Assembly (NCBI GenBank): GCA_964291505.2
Contig: OZ220199.1
Location: forward strand, 186,001-250,000
DNA length: 64,000 nucleotides
DNA from: Kistimonas sp964291505
Lineage (GTDB): Bacteria; Pseudomonadota; Gammaproteobacteria; Pseudomonadales; Endozoicomonadaceae
Reading direction: 5' to 3'
Below, one piece after another: positions 1-8,932 of the stretch. Position 1 is the first letter of the stretch, and each line of letters begins with the position of its first letter. The notes beneath the pieces are model-generated. The model was given only the letters and a program-made list of their open reading frames with translations, had not been told where the DNA came from and searched no databases. Made by a program: the position numbers and the translations under genes.

Positions 1-686
1 TTAAGGGTGAGGATGCCGCTGGTGCAGATTTCAAGGAATCCTTTGCCTCCCCAAACGATGACACTCTGAGTTGGCCTGCTGCACTGGTCGCGAGCGGCTT
101 CAAAGCAGAGCTGGATTATTTTCGACGACTGGCACACGAAGCCAGCCTGATCATCCTTACTCTGCTGGAACAGGCGCTCGCTACTCCTGAGGGATTTCTG
201 ACCAATCGCCACTTGCCAGAAAACAATAACAGCACATTACGAATTAACCATTATCCCGCACTGAAACGCTCAGCCCGCACCGGGAATATTCGACTGTCAG
301 AGCACACGGATTACGATACTCTCTCCCTGTTGATCCCTTTAAATAATGTACCCGGTTTCCAGATCCGATCGCCTTCGGGCGAATGGGTCTCCGTTCCCCG
401 TAAACCAAACACCCTGCTGGTTCATGTCGATGACCTGCTGGCCCGCTGGAGTAACCATCGCTTAATCGCCACACCTCATCGCGTCATGGCAGATCCTGAT
501 GCGGATATCTGGCCAGAACGTTATTCCATGGTTTATTTCTGCTGTCCGGCCAAAGAAACGATTATCGATTCCCGCGACCTGTTCCCGGATGAGCCTCCAC
601 TCTATCCACCCATCACCGCAGGCGATCACCTCTCAGAACGCCTTAACCAGGCCTACCAACACAGCTATCGCCAACCCGGAACCTGA
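1..686 (+). CDS. 2OG-Fe(II) oxygenase, isopenicillin N synthase family (5' partial)
   Basis: The reading frame is open from the left edge (first full codon at base 3) to a TGA at 684-686, so only the C-terminal part of about 227 residues is present. It carries the non-haem iron facial triad of 2-oxoglutarate/Fe(II) dioxygenases: an H-x-D in SEHTDYDTLSLL, a distal His in IATPHRV, and the R-x-S 2-oxoglutarate/substrate clamp in ERYSMVYF. The spacing fits the isopenicillin-N-synthase/gibberellin-oxidase-like family (PcbC type). The substrate cannot be told from sequence; bacterial members of this group are mostly uncharacterised. A TTG at 213 is internal to the frame and not a credible start. 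The gene ends 79 bases before rpiA and may be read together with it. Confidence 0.85.
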   Translation, partial: KGEDAAGADFKESFASPNDDTLSWPAALVASGFKAELDYFRRLAHEASLIILTLLEQALATPEGFLTNRHLPENNNSTLRINHYPALKRSARTGNIRLSEHTDYDTLSLLIPLNNVPGFQIRSPSGEWVSVPRKPNTLLVHVDDLLARWSNHRLIATPHRVMADPDADIWPERYSMVYFCCPAKETIIDSRDLFPDEPPLYPPITAGDHLSERLNQAYQHSYRQPGT

Positions 687-765
687 AGAGGCAGTACCAA
701 GATCAGGACAGGCCGAAGCGTATCCCCTATAATCCGCGCAAATTCTCCCGACCACAGGAACCGTC

Positions 766-1437
766 ATGACCCAGGACGAACTGAAACAGGCCGTGGCCCG
801 AGCGGCGCTGGACCATATTCTGCCTCACCTTGAAAGCGACATGATTCTCGGCATTGGTACCGGCTCCACGGCCAACTGTTTTATTGATGCGCTGGCTGAG
901 GTGAAAGATCGTTTCGATGGTGCCGTCGCCAGCTCAGAAGCATCTGCAGAACGCCTCAAGTCCCACGGCATTCCGGTCTATGACCTGAACACCGTCAGCG
1001 AACTCCGTTTTTATATTGATGGCGCCGACGAAACCAACAAACACCTCCATCTGATCAAGGGCGGCGGCGCTGCACTGACCAGAGAAAAAATCGTGGCAGC
1101 TGTAGCCAGAGAGTTCATCTGCATCGCTGATGAAAGCAAGCTGGTTGATGTGTTGGGAGCTTTTCCTCTGCCGGTAGAAGTCATTCCCATGGCTCGCAGC
1201 CATGTTGGACGGGAACTGGTGAAGCTGGGCGGCGATCCGGTTTACCGGGAAGGTGTTGTTACTGACAACGGCAACATTATTCTGGATGTCTGGAACATGA
1301 ACATTATCAATCCCGTTGAGATGGAGCAAGCTATTAACCAGATTACCGGCGTGGTCACAAACGGCCTCTTTGCCATGCGTCCTGCCAATCTGCTGTTACT
1401 TGGAACCTCTGACGGTGTAAAAAAACTGAACGGATAA
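766..1437 (+). CDS. rpiA: Ribose-5-phosphate isomerase A
   Basis: A 223-residue cytosolic enzyme that interconverts ribose-5-phosphate and ribulose-5-phosphate in the non-oxidative pentose phosphate pathway. All RpiA signatures are visible: the phosphate loop GTGSTA (residues 31-36), DGADE (85-89) containing the catalytic-site aspartates, and KGGGAALTREK (98-108) with the base and phosphate-binding lysines. The length is close to the 219 residues of the E. coli enzyme, so the ATG at 766 is accepted. A Rho-independent terminator follows directly, so this is the last gene of its transcript. Confidence 0.97.
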   Translation: MTQDELKQAVARAALDHILPHLESDMILGIGTGSTANCFIDALAEVKDRFDGAVASSEASAERLKSHGIPVYDLNTVSELRFYIDGADETNKHLHLIKGGGAALTREKIVAAVAREFICIADESKLVDVLGAFPLPVEVIPMARSHVGRELVKLGGDPVYREGVVTDNGNIILDVWNMNIINPVEMEQAINQITGVVTNGLFAMRPANLLLLGTSDGVKKLNG

Positions 1438-1455
1438 ACTTTTCCTTTTATCTTA

Positions 1456-1492
1456 TGCCCCTGAGCCATAAACACAGGGGCAATGTTTTTTT
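1456..1492 (+). terminator. Rho-independent terminator of rpiA
   Basis: An 8-bp perfect stem TGCCCCTG/CAGGGGCA (1456-1463 with 1475-1482) is followed by a run of seven T (1486-1492). It lies 18 bases after the rpiA stop codon. Confidence 0.85.
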
Positions 1493-1647
1493 GAAAACAA
1501 CGATTACGACTTTTTCTCGCATAACGCTTAAATAATACACTTTGCATCCACCTCATACGTTTAACATAAACACCAACCCATTCGCCAGAAAGAGAGCGCA
1601 CATTTAATTCAAACATCACCGATAGATCCATAATCTTCGCCCTTGGA

Positions 1648-1896
1648 GTGGCAGGCTTCCTTCTTACATTGCTGGATACCTACAATGCACAAAATAGCTC
1701 CTATACAGAGGGTAACTCATCATCGCCAACATTTAATGACACTGGCTGCCCAAAAACTACCCCTTCAGTAAGCAATTCTGTCTTGGGACTCTCCATTATG
1801 GGAAATTACATTATGGGATTTACACTTCTGGGACTCCTCATTTATTACGCAATAAAAAATGCAAGCAAATGCCCGAAGAGCGAAAAGCCAAAATAG
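1648..1896 (+). CDS. Small membrane protein, upstream ORF of the cysteine-rich locus
   Basis: This is an open frame from a stop at 1567 to TAG at 1894. The first usual start is GTG at 1648 (82 residues), but it has no ribosome site, and the hydrophobic stretch starts earlier in frame (from about 1630, IIFALGVAGFLLTLL). The true start may therefore be an unusual codon nearer 1615-1630, preceded by the purine-rich GAAAGAGAG at 1588. Two hydrophobic segments are seen: one at the N-terminus (signal or anchor) and one near residues 46-70 (LGLSIMGNYIMGFTLLGLLIYYAI). Between them lies a polar Ser/Thr/Asn-rich loop. The frame overlaps the next gene by 28 bases and enters it through an A-rich slippery site. 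I do not recognise a family. Confidence 0.5.
   Translation: MAGFLLTLLDTYNAQNSSYTEGNSSSPTFNDTGCPKTTPSVSNSVLGLSIMGNYIMGFTLLGLLIYYAIKNASKCPKSEKPK
1854..1860 (+). other. Candidate -1 ribosomal frameshift site (AAAAAAT)
   Basis: The heptamer A AAA AAT has the X-XXY-YYZ form and is set in the frame of the upstream membrane ORF (zero-frame codons AAA 1855-1857 and AAT 1858-1860). A -1 slip here would enter exactly the frame of the downstream cysteine-rich ORF, giving ...AIKN-CKQMPEERK... No stimulatory structure was established. An indel in a poly-A run, real or technical, would give the same picture. Confidence 0.4.
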
Positions 1897-2570
1897 CCGA
1901 GTGTTTCAAACCCTGCCCCCCCTGTATGGCTGCTCTAAAAAACTGTACGGCAGAATGCTGCACACACTGCGGTGCTTGCTGCGACACCGGTATAGAGCAT
2001 ATCAATGATTGTTGTGAATGCCTGCTAACCAATGCTTGCGAACGCCCGTTCGGTCAGTGCTGCTATGATTTTTGCGAAACGATGAAAGTCTGTGAGGTGT
2101 CAGAGGAAACGTTGGAGAAATGGGCCAAGTGCTGTGGTACTTCCGAGCCTCAGACTATAGAAACAGAACCCACCACACGGTCCACTCTTGTTAGCTCTGA
2201 ATCGACGGCTCCAACAACAGAAACAGAACCCACGCGTCCCACTACTATTCGCTTTGCCGAGGCGCCTCAAATAAAGACATTTAAGAGAGACGAAATTATA
2301 GATGATCCTAAACCATCTACATCTTCACAACAGTCATCCAGCCACACAGAAGAACAGGTACAGGTGCTTATTCATGCAGCGCCAGAGCAACATAGGCAAT
2401 CTTTTCGTGGCGATAGGTATCTTTCGGAAAAAGCAGCATTCTTAAAACCACCAAGCACGTCTGGCGCTCAATCTGGCCCGGCTCACAACCAAGCATTGTG
2501 GGACAGCTACTTCAATAAAATTGCCTCACGTGTTAACGACTCGGCTACCGAAACAGCTCCCGACGCGTAA
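1869..2570 (+). CDS. Cysteine-rich protein with low-complexity Ser/Thr/Pro tail, unknown
   Basis: A 233-residue protein starting at ATG 1869, inside the end of the preceding ORF. Residues 12-89 hold 19 cysteines, many as CC or CxxC (CFKPCPPC, CCTHCGACC, CCEC, CCGT), suggesting a zinc-binding or heavily disulfide-bonded module. Residues 90-150 are rich in Thr/Ser/Pro/Glu with a repeated TETEPT element (residues 98-103 and 117-122, roughly). The rest is hydrophilic and probably disordered. It has no signal peptide of its own, so if the cysteines are extracytoplasmic they would need the membrane segments of the upstream frame. No convincing ribosome site precedes ATG 1869, which favours translational coupling or frameshifting. 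I recognise no family; a host-directed role is only a guess. Confidence 0.6.
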   Translation: MPEERKAKIAECFKPCPPCMAALKNCTAECCTHCGACCDTGIEHINDCCECLLTNACERPFGQCCYDFCETMKVCEVSEETLEKWAKCCGTSEPQTIETEPTTRSTLVSSESTAPTTETEPTRPTTIRFAEAPQIKTFKRDEIIDDPKPSTSSQQSSSHTEEQVQVLIHAAPEQHRQSFRGDRYLSEKAAFLKPPSTSGAQSGPAHNQALWDSYFNKIASRVNDSATETAPDA

Positions 2571-2844
2571 TAACGATACACCCCAACCCCAGGCACCTTT
2601 ATCGCAAAACTCAAGTCAGATGATATCGGTGCCTCTCTTCTATCCATAAAACCGAAAAACAACAACCCGTATGGAACTGAGAACCACTTTCAATTTGAAG
2701 GTCCTACTCAACTTCAGAGCAACCCAAATTACGTACAAATACTGTCATTTGAGCCAATTTTCCTGTATACAGAACAGCGACGCACCGGGATCGTGCACAA
2801 CACAACAACACACTCGATAAAGTACAACAATAACGGGCATAACA

Positions 2845-3966
2845 ATGAAACAGAGCATAACCCGAAAACTCGCCGGTCTGACGGCGGCAATCGCCCTGAC
2901 CTGTTCTGCAGCACAGGCCGAAGAAACCCTGAAAATTGGCTTGGCTGGCCCTGTAACCGGCCCTGTCGCGCAATATGGTGACATGCAGTTCACCGGCGCA
3001 AAGGCAGCAATTGAACAGATCAACCTTGCCGGTGGCATTAACGGCAAGATGCTCGAAGGTGTCGTTTATGATGATGCCTGTGATCCGAAACAGGCTGTTG
3101 CTGTTGCCAACAAGATTGTGAACGACGATATCCGTTTTGTTGTAGGGCATCTCTGCTCATCTTCTACCCAGCCTGCGTCTGACATCTATGAAGATGAAGG
3201 CATTCTGATGATTACCGCGGCTTCCACCAGCCCGGATATCACCACTCGCGGCTACCAGATGATCTTCCGCACCATCGGTCTGGACAGCATGCAGGGACCC
3301 ACCGCTGCACGATACATTACTGACAATATCAAGCCTGAGCGCGTTGCCGTTATCCATGACAAGCAACAGTATGGCGAAGGTCTGGCGACCTCCGTTCGCG
3401 ACAACCTGAAAGCCGCCGGTATCAACGTTGTCATGTTCGAAGGTGTCACGCCTGGTGACAAGGACTTCTCAGCCCTGGTGGCAAAACTCAAGAAAGAAGA
3501 TGTTGATTTCGTCTACTACGGCGGTTACCACCCGGAGCTGGGACTGATCCTGCGTCAAAGTGCTGAAAAAGGTCTTCAGGCACAATTCATGGGTCCTGAA
3601 GGCGTGGGTAACAAGGATATCTCTGGCATTGCCGGTGAAGCTTCTGAAGGTCTGCTCGTAACGCTGCCCAAGAGTTTTGACCAAGATCCTAATAACAAGG
3701 CTCTGGTCGATTTCATCAGCCAGAAGAACGAAGACCCCAGTGGTCCCTTCGTATTCCCGGCCTATGCCGCGGTACAGGTTATGGTTGATGGCATGAAACT
3801 GGCCGGCAGCGAATCACCAGAAGCCGTTGCCGAAGCGCTGCGTGCCAACAGCTTCAACACACCTACCGGCACCCTCAGTTTTGACGACAAAGGCGACCTG
3901 CAAGACTTCAACTTTGTCGTCTACAGCTGGCACGCCGACGGTACCAAGACTGCAGTCACAGAATAA
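2845..3966 (+). CDS. Branched-chain amino acid ABC transporter, periplasmic binding protein (LivJ/LivK type)
   Basis: A 373-residue exported solute-binding protein of the type I periplasmic-binding family (Leu/Ile/Val-binding, Peripla_BP_6). A signal peptide ends near residue 25 (CSAAQA), and the mature protein begins EETLKIGLAGPVTG, the usual start of LivJ/LivK proteins. Further family marks are GGINGK, VVYDDACDPKQA with the conserved Cys, VGHLCSSSTQPAS and ITAASTSP, which line the amino-acid pocket in this family. It heads a five-gene liv operon and is followed by a 124-base gap before the first permease gene, common where the binding protein is made in excess. Substrate is Leu, Ile or Val by family; the exact preference is not readable. 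Confidence 0.95.
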   Translation: MKQSITRKLAGLTAAIALTCSAAQAEETLKIGLAGPVTGPVAQYGDMQFTGAKAAIEQINLAGGINGKMLEGVVYDDACDPKQAVAVANKIVNDDIRFVVGHLCSSSTQPASDIYEDEGILMITAASTSPDITTRGYQMIFRTIGLDSMQGPTAARYITDNIKPERVAVIHDKQQYGEGLATSVRDNLKAAGINVVMFEGVTPGDKDFSALVAKLKKEDVDFVYYGGYHPELGLILRQSAEKGLQAQFMGPEGVGNKDISGIAGEASEGLLVTLPKSFDQDPNNKALVDFISQKNEDPSGPFVFPAYAAVQVMVDGMKLAGSESPEAVAEALRANSFNTPTGTLSFDDKGDLQDFNFVVYSWHADGTKTAVTE

Positions 3967-4090
3967 CGGACTCCCAAAAACCTTGAGCGGGCTTCTTCCC
4001 TGGCGTTGAAGCCCCCAGGCGCAGCATCCGGCATGCATAACAGGCATTCCGGATGCTTCAACCCGCTATCCACAAGAATAAGCAGTACTT

Positions 4091-5017
4091 ATGCCTGAAG
4101 CAGCCTACTATTTCCTGCAGCAGACGCTGAACGGCCTGACGCTCGGCAGCGCCTACGCACTCATTGCCATCGGCTACACGATGGTTTACGGCATTATCGG
4201 AATGATCAATTTCGCCCACGGCGAAGTCTACATGATAGGCAGTTACGTGGCGTTTATCGTTCTGGCCATTCTCACCATGTTGGGTATCGACAGCGTCACC
4301 CTGCTGCTGGTCGCCGCCTTTTTTATCAGTATCGTCATTACCAGTATTTACGGGTTCTCCATTGAACGTGTCGCTTACCGGCCACTGCGCGGCACTAATC
4401 GTCTGATTCCTTTGATTTCCGCCATCGGCATGTCCATTTTCCTGCAGAACTATGTCCGGCTAGCTCAGGGCTCAAGGGATATCGCCATGCCCAGCCTGAT
4501 CACCGGCGGCTGGATCATCGGACCGGAAGACGGCTTTCATGCCACTCTGTCCTGGATGCAACTGGTGATATTCCTGGTCACCCTGTTCTCCATGGCAGCC
4601 CTGACCTTTTTCATCTCACGCTCCCGACTGGGCCGAGCCTGCCGCGCCTGCGCCGAAGACCTGGGCATGGCTAACCTGCTGGGTATCAACACCAACACCA
4701 TTATCGCACTGACGTTTACGATCGGCGCAGCCCTCGCCGCCGTTGCCGGTGTCCTCCTTGGTCTCTACTACGGCGTCATTAATCCTTACATTGGTTTTCT
4801 TGCTGGGCTCAAAGCCTTTACAGCTGCAGTACTGGGAGGCATAGGCAGTATCCCCGGCGCCATGTTGGGTGGGCTGATTCTGGGCCTGACCGAAGCGTAT
4901 ACCGCCGGCTATTTCTCATCTGAATACAAGGATGTTGTCGCATTCAGCCTGCTGATTTTGATCCTGTTATTCCGTCCCACCGGGATTCTCGGCAAGCCGG
5001 AGGTAGAAAAGGTATGA
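4091..5017 (+). CDS. livH: Branched-chain amino acid ABC transporter permease LivH
   Basis: A 308-residue inner-membrane permease with about eight hydrophobic segments, the usual LivH length. Diagnostic stretches include LNGLTLGSAYALIAIGYTMVYG and MINFAHGEVYMIGSY at the N-terminus, and the ABC-contacting loop near residues 175-200 (SRLGRACRACAEDLGMANLLGI). It pairs with LivM to form the channel through which the binding protein delivers Leu/Ile/Val. The stop overlaps the start of livM by four bases (ATGA), indicating translational coupling. Confidence 0.95.
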   Translation: MPEAAYYFLQQTLNGLTLGSAYALIAIGYTMVYGIIGMINFAHGEVYMIGSYVAFIVLAILTMLGIDSVTLLLVAAFFISIVITSIYGFSIERVAYRPLRGTNRLIPLISAIGMSIFLQNYVRLAQGSRDIAMPSLITGGWIIGPEDGFHATLSWMQLVIFLVTLFSMAALTFFISRSRLGRACRACAEDLGMANLLGINTNTIIALTFTIGAALAAVAGVLLGLYYGVINPYIGFLAGLKAFTAAVLGGIGSIPGAMLGGLILGLTEAYTAGYFSSEYKDVVAFSLLILILLFRPTGILGKPEVEKV

Positions 5018-6336
5018 ACCGAACCAGTTTTTTCAATGCCTTGATCGCCTCTGGCGTTCTGTTACTACTGACCGGCTTCATGGTGGGCCTTCGACTAGAG
5101 CAGGAGGGCACGGTACTCAGAGTCATCGGTGCTCCCGATACGGTGATCAATACGATACTTGCCGGCGCCGTGTTTGTGTTCCTGTTCCAGCTGTTTCGCG
5201 CTCCCATTGCCAGACTTTGGCAGGGTGCTCGCTCACAATTACCAGATGTCAGCCATTTAAAACCCGACCTCAGCCGCCACACCAACCTGAAACGCACATT
5301 GCTATGTTTCCTGGTGGCCGGGCTCATTATCTGGCCCTTCTTTGCCTCCCGAGGCAGTGTGGATCTGGCGACCCTGACGCTGATTTACGTCATGCTAGGA
5401 CTAGGGCTCAACATTGTCGTCGGTCTTGCCGGTCTGCTGGATCTTGGTTACGTCGGCTTTTACGCCGTTGGCGCCTATAGCTACGCCCTGTTGAATCAAT
5501 ACTTCGGGCTGGACTTCTGGAGCTGTCTACTGATCGGTGGCGCCATGGCTGCGCTGTTCGGATTTATACTCGGCTTTCCGGTCCTGCGGTTACGGGGAGA
5601 TTACCTCGCCATCGTGACACTGGGCTTTGGTGAAATTATCCGGATACTGCTGAACAACTGGACGACAATCACCGGGGGCCCCAACGGCATTAGCCAGATA
5701 CCAAAGCCCACTCTGTTTGGTCTTGAGTTCAGTCGGCGCGCTAAGGAAGAAGGTAACGTTCCCTTCCATGAATTCTTTGGTATCGACTACAGCAGCGGTT
5801 ATAAGGTCATCTTCCTTTACCTGCTGGCATTACTGCTGGTATTGATCACTGTATGGGTGATCAACCGGCTGCTGCGCATGCCCATCGGCCGTGCGTGGGA
5901 AGCGTTGCGTGAAGATGATATTGCTTGTCAGTCCCTTGGCTTAAATAAGACCGCAGTGAAGCTCTCGGCCTTTACCATTGGCGCAGCCTTTGCTGGATTT
6001 GCCGGCACTTTCTTTGCGGCCCGCCAGGGATTCATCAGTCCTGAGTCGTTTACCTTCATTGAGTCCGCCATCATCCTTGCGATCGTGGTACTGGGCGGCA
6101 TGGGTTCCCAAGTCGGCATTATTCTGGCTGCCATTGTAATGACCATCCTGCCGGAACTGGCCCGTGAATTTAATGAATACCGCATGCTGATGTTTGGTCT
6201 GCTGATGATTCTGATGATGGCCTGGCGACCGCAGGGACTGCTGCCAATGAAGCGGCCTCATACCGCACTGAAGCGAAGTAAATCGTCATCAACGGATAAT
6301 GCACCGGAAACGACCGGTCATGCCGACGCAGTCTGA
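5014..6336 (+). CDS. livM: Branched-chain amino acid ABC transporter permease LivM
   Basis: A 440-residue permease, slightly longer than E. coli LivM (425). As in the enteric protein, an extra N-terminal part (residues 1-100, two hydrophobic segments plus a polar linker) precedes the core. The core has the LivM hallmarks LGLGLNIVVGLAGLLDLGYVGFYAVGAY, the RLRGDYLAIVTLGFGEI helix and a GRAWEALREDDIACQSLG coupling helix that meets the ATPases. The C-terminal 30 residues are hydrophilic. It overlaps livH by four bases, and livG starts 12 bases downstream. Confidence 0.95.
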   Translation: MNRTSFFNALIASGVLLLLTGFMVGLRLEQEGTVLRVIGAPDTVINTILAGAVFVFLFQLFRAPIARLWQGARSQLPDVSHLKPDLSRHTNLKRTLLCFLVAGLIIWPFFASRGSVDLATLTLIYVMLGLGLNIVVGLAGLLDLGYVGFYAVGAYSYALLNQYFGLDFWSCLLIGGAMAALFGFILGFPVLRLRGDYLAIVTLGFGEIIRILLNNWTTITGGPNGISQIPKPTLFGLEFSRRAKEEGNVPFHEFFGIDYSSGYKVIFLYLLALLLVLITVWVINRLLRMPIGRAWEALREDDIACQSLGLNKTAVKLSAFTIGAAFAGFAGTFFAARQGFISPESFTFIESAIILAIVVLGGMGSQVGIILAAIVMTILPELAREFNEYRMLMFGLLMILMMAWRPQGLLPMKRPHTALKRSKSSSTDNAPETTGHADAV

Positions 6337-6348
6337 GGAGTACGAGTC

Positions 6349-7119
6349 ATGGCACAACCTACCCTACTGAAAGCCTCAGACCTGACCATGCAATTTGGTG
6401 GTCTGCGGGCTGTTGACCGCGTATCCCTGTCCGTCAATCAAGGGGAAATTGTTTCCATCATCGGCCCGAACGGTGCAGGAAAAACGACGGTTTTTAACTG
6501 TCTGACCGGCTTTTACAAGCCAACAGCCGGCACCATTCATTTTAATGGTGAAGCCATTCACCAGCTGCCGGGGTTCAAAATTTCCCGCAAAGGCATTGTT
6601 CGGACATTTCAGCATGTCCGCCTGTTCCGCAACATGACGGCAATTGAAAACCTGATGGTTGCCCAGCATCGGCATCTTAATACCAGCCTGCTGGCAGGTT
6701 TGTTCAAAACACCAGACTATCGTCGTGCAGAGCAAGAGGCGATGGACAAAGCTGCGTGGTGGCTGGAACGCGTCAACCTGCTGGATCTGGCTAATCGCGA
6801 TGCGGGAAACCTCGCCTATGGCCAGCAGCGTCGTCTGGAAATCGCCCGCTGTATGGTGACCAACCCAAGCCTTCTAATGCTGGATGAACCTGCAGCGGGC
6901 CTGAACCCCAGGGAAACGGATGAACTCGATCACCTGATTATGGAACTGCGAGATCAGCATAAAGTCTCCGTGATGCTGATCGAGCACGACATGAAACTGG
7001 TCATGGGTATTTCCGACCGGATATACGTCATCAACCAAGGCGCCCCACTGGCCAGTGGCACACCGGACGAAGTGCGCAACCATCCTGACGTCATTAAAGC
7101 CTACCTGGGAGAAGCCTGA
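6349..7119 (+). CDS. livG: Branched-chain amino acid ABC transporter ATP-binding protein LivG
   Basis: A 256-residue cytosolic ATPase subunit. Walker A is GPNGAGKTT (39-47). The signature motif is the LivG-type variant LAYGQQRRLEIAR in place of LSGGQ. Walker B is LLMLDEPAAGLNP, and the switch His lies in LIEHDMKLVM. The insertion after the Q-loop is typical of LivG rather than LivF. The start has GAGGAG about nine bases upstream, and its last base is shared with the livF start (TGATG), so the two ATPases are coupled. Confidence 0.96.
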   Translation: MAQPTLLKASDLTMQFGGLRAVDRVSLSVNQGEIVSIIGPNGAGKTTVFNCLTGFYKPTAGTIHFNGEAIHQLPGFKISRKGIVRTFQHVRLFRNMTAIENLMVAQHRHLNTSLLAGLFKTPDYRRAEQEAMDKAAWWLERVNLLDLANRDAGNLAYGQQRRLEIARCMVTNPSLLMLDEPAAGLNPRETDELDHLIMELRDQHKVSVMLIEHDMKLVMGISDRIYVINQGAPLASGTPDEVRNHPDVIKAYLGEA

Positions 7120-7820
7120 TGCTGCGTGTTGAGAATGTCACTACCTGCTATGGCAAAATCCAGGCGCTGGATGATGTTTCGATTCAGGTCAACCGTGGCG
7201 AGATCGTCACCCTGATCGGCGCCAATGGCGCCGGCAAAACCACCCTGCTGATGACAATCTGCGGTGATCCCAAAGCCAGCAAAGGACGAATCTTCTTCGA
7301 AGAGGAAGAGATTACGACAAAGACAACGGCTGAAATCATGCGCAGCGACATTGCCGTAGTTCCAGAGGGTCGCCGTATATTTTCCCGGTTAACCGTTGAA
7401 GAGAACCTGCATATGGGTGGTTTTTTCACCGAGAAAGATGACTTCAATGCCATGCTTGAGCATGTACTGGAACTCTTTCCACGACTGAAGGAACGCTACC
7501 ACCAGCGGGGCGGCACCATGTCCGGAGGTGAACAACAGATGCTGGCCATTGGTCGCGCTCTGATGAGCAAACCCCGTCTTCTGTTTCTGGATGAGCCATC
7601 ACTGGGTCTTGCGCCGATCGTTATCCAGCAGATTTTCGAGATCATTGAAAAATTGCGCGATGAAGGCATGACAATCTTCCTGGTGGAGCAGAACGCCAAC
7701 CAAGCCCTGCGATTGGCAGACAGGGGTTATGTACTGGAAAATGGTCGGATAGTGATGGAAGACTCAGGCCATAACCTGCTCATTAACGACGATGTTCAGC
7801 GAGCCTATCTGGGTGCTTAA
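7119..7820 (+). CDS. livF: Branched-chain amino acid ABC transporter ATP-binding protein LivF
   Basis: A 233-residue ATPase subunit and partner of LivG. Walker A is GANGAGKTT (34-42), the signature is SGGEQQMLAIGRALM, Walker B is LLFLDEPSLGLAP, and the H-loop position holds Gln/Glu in FLVEQNANQAL, as is usual for LivF. It ends the operon. The next 260 bases carry an A+T-rich stretch (7845-7895) but no clear terminator hairpin before the next transporter. Confidence 0.96.
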   Translation: MLRVENVTTCYGKIQALDDVSIQVNRGEIVTLIGANGAGKTTLLMTICGDPKASKGRIFFEEEEITTKTTAEIMRSDIAVVPEGRRIFSRLTVEENLHMGGFFTEKDDFNAMLEHVLELFPRLKERYHQRGGTMSGGEQQMLAIGRALMSKPRLLFLDEPSLGLAPIVIQQIFEIIEKLRDEGMTIFLVEQNANQALRLADRGYVLENGRIVMEDSGHNLLINDDVQRAYLGA

Positions 7821-8080
7821 TGCACCCAGCTTGCCCCAAATATAACTAAAAGTAATTACTTTTTAATTTTTTAATATTTTTACTTATCAATAAATTCAGG
7901 TAAGGTCGAAATCCTGGGTAAATGGCTTTACCTTTCAAGAAAAGCAACAAACAACGGACTTCTGCAGTAACGACCCCGGTCAACGACTGCCCTTTTAGCG
8001 GCACCCTGTTTTAGAGTCGCACTTCATAACAACGTCACCAAGCGACGACTACCTCTTATTACAGACTGGAGTGACAAACA

Positions 8081-8908
8081 GTGAACAAGCGTAACCGCTT
8101 CTTTGCAGCCGGTTTTGCAGCCCTTTTTTCCCTGGCGCTGGCAGGCTGCAACCCACAGGAAACCAATACCTCTGCTGCAACCTCCGAGACCAGTGATAAC
8201 GCCAGTGCGCCCATCCGGGTAGGCATGTCCGGCGGTTATTACCCGTTCACCTTTGTTTCTCAGGATCAGCTGCAGGGCTTCGAAGTGGATGTCTGGAATG
8301 AAATCGGCAAGCGTATGGATAAGCCGGTAGAATTTATTACGGCGCCTTTCTCCGGCCTGTTTGGCATGCTTGAAACAGGCAAAGTCGACACGATTTCCAA
8401 CCAGATCACCATCACCGATGCACGACTGGAAAAGTATGGTTTCACTCAACCCTACGTCATTGATGGCGCACAACTGACCATCAACAGCGATGACAACACC
8501 ATTACCGGCCTTGAAGACCTCAAGGGCAAGAAAGTCGCCGTCAACTTAGGGTCCAATTATGAAACCCTGATCCGTAAGCAGGCCGTGGAGCTGTTCGGTA
8601 ACGAAACTGCTATCGATATCATCACTTACGACACGGGTATTGAACAGGAAGTCGCACTGGGTAGAATTGATGCCTTCGTCATGGATCGTTTGTCCGCTGC
8701 TGAACTGATCAAGAAATCCGGCCTGCCGCTGAAACCGGCCGGTGCCCCGTTCGAAACCATCGAAAATGCTATGCCGTTTCTGAAAATCCCGGAAGCTGAC
8801 GCCCTGCGCAGCAAAGTGGATGAAACCATTGCCAACATGCGTGCCGACGGTACCTTGGCCGACATTTCTATCAAGTGGTTCGGCAGCGATATCACCAACC
8901 GGTCATAA
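8081..8908 (+). CDS. Cystine/polar amino acid ABC transporter, substrate-binding lipoprotein
   Basis: A 275-residue protein starting at GTG 8081, with GGAG about ten bases upstream. A lipoprotein signal ends in LALAGC (Cys23), so the mature protein is probably lipid-anchored although the organism is Gram-negative. The body is a family 3 solute-binding protein: IRVGMSGGYYPFTF, LQGFEVDVWNEIGKRM, DTISNQITITDAR and LKGKKVAVNLGSNYE match the cystine-binding FliY/TcyJ/TcyA group as I recall it. It is followed by a permease and an ATPase, giving a complete importer. Cystine is the likely substrate by similarity; other polar amino acids cannot be excluded. Confidence 0.88.
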   Translation: MNKRNRFFAAGFAALFSLALAGCNPQETNTSAATSETSDNASAPIRVGMSGGYYPFTFVSQDQLQGFEVDVWNEIGKRMDKPVEFITAPFSGLFGMLETGKVDTISNQITITDARLEKYGFTQPYVIDGAQLTINSDDNTITGLEDLKGKKVAVNLGSNYETLIRKQAVELFGNETAIDIITYDTGIEQEVALGRIDAFVMDRLSAAELIKKSGLPLKPAGAPFETIENAMPFLKIPEADALRSKVDETIANMRADGTLADISIKWFGSDITNRS

Positions 8909-8932
8909 ACCGAGGAAACCAGCGCCAGTATC

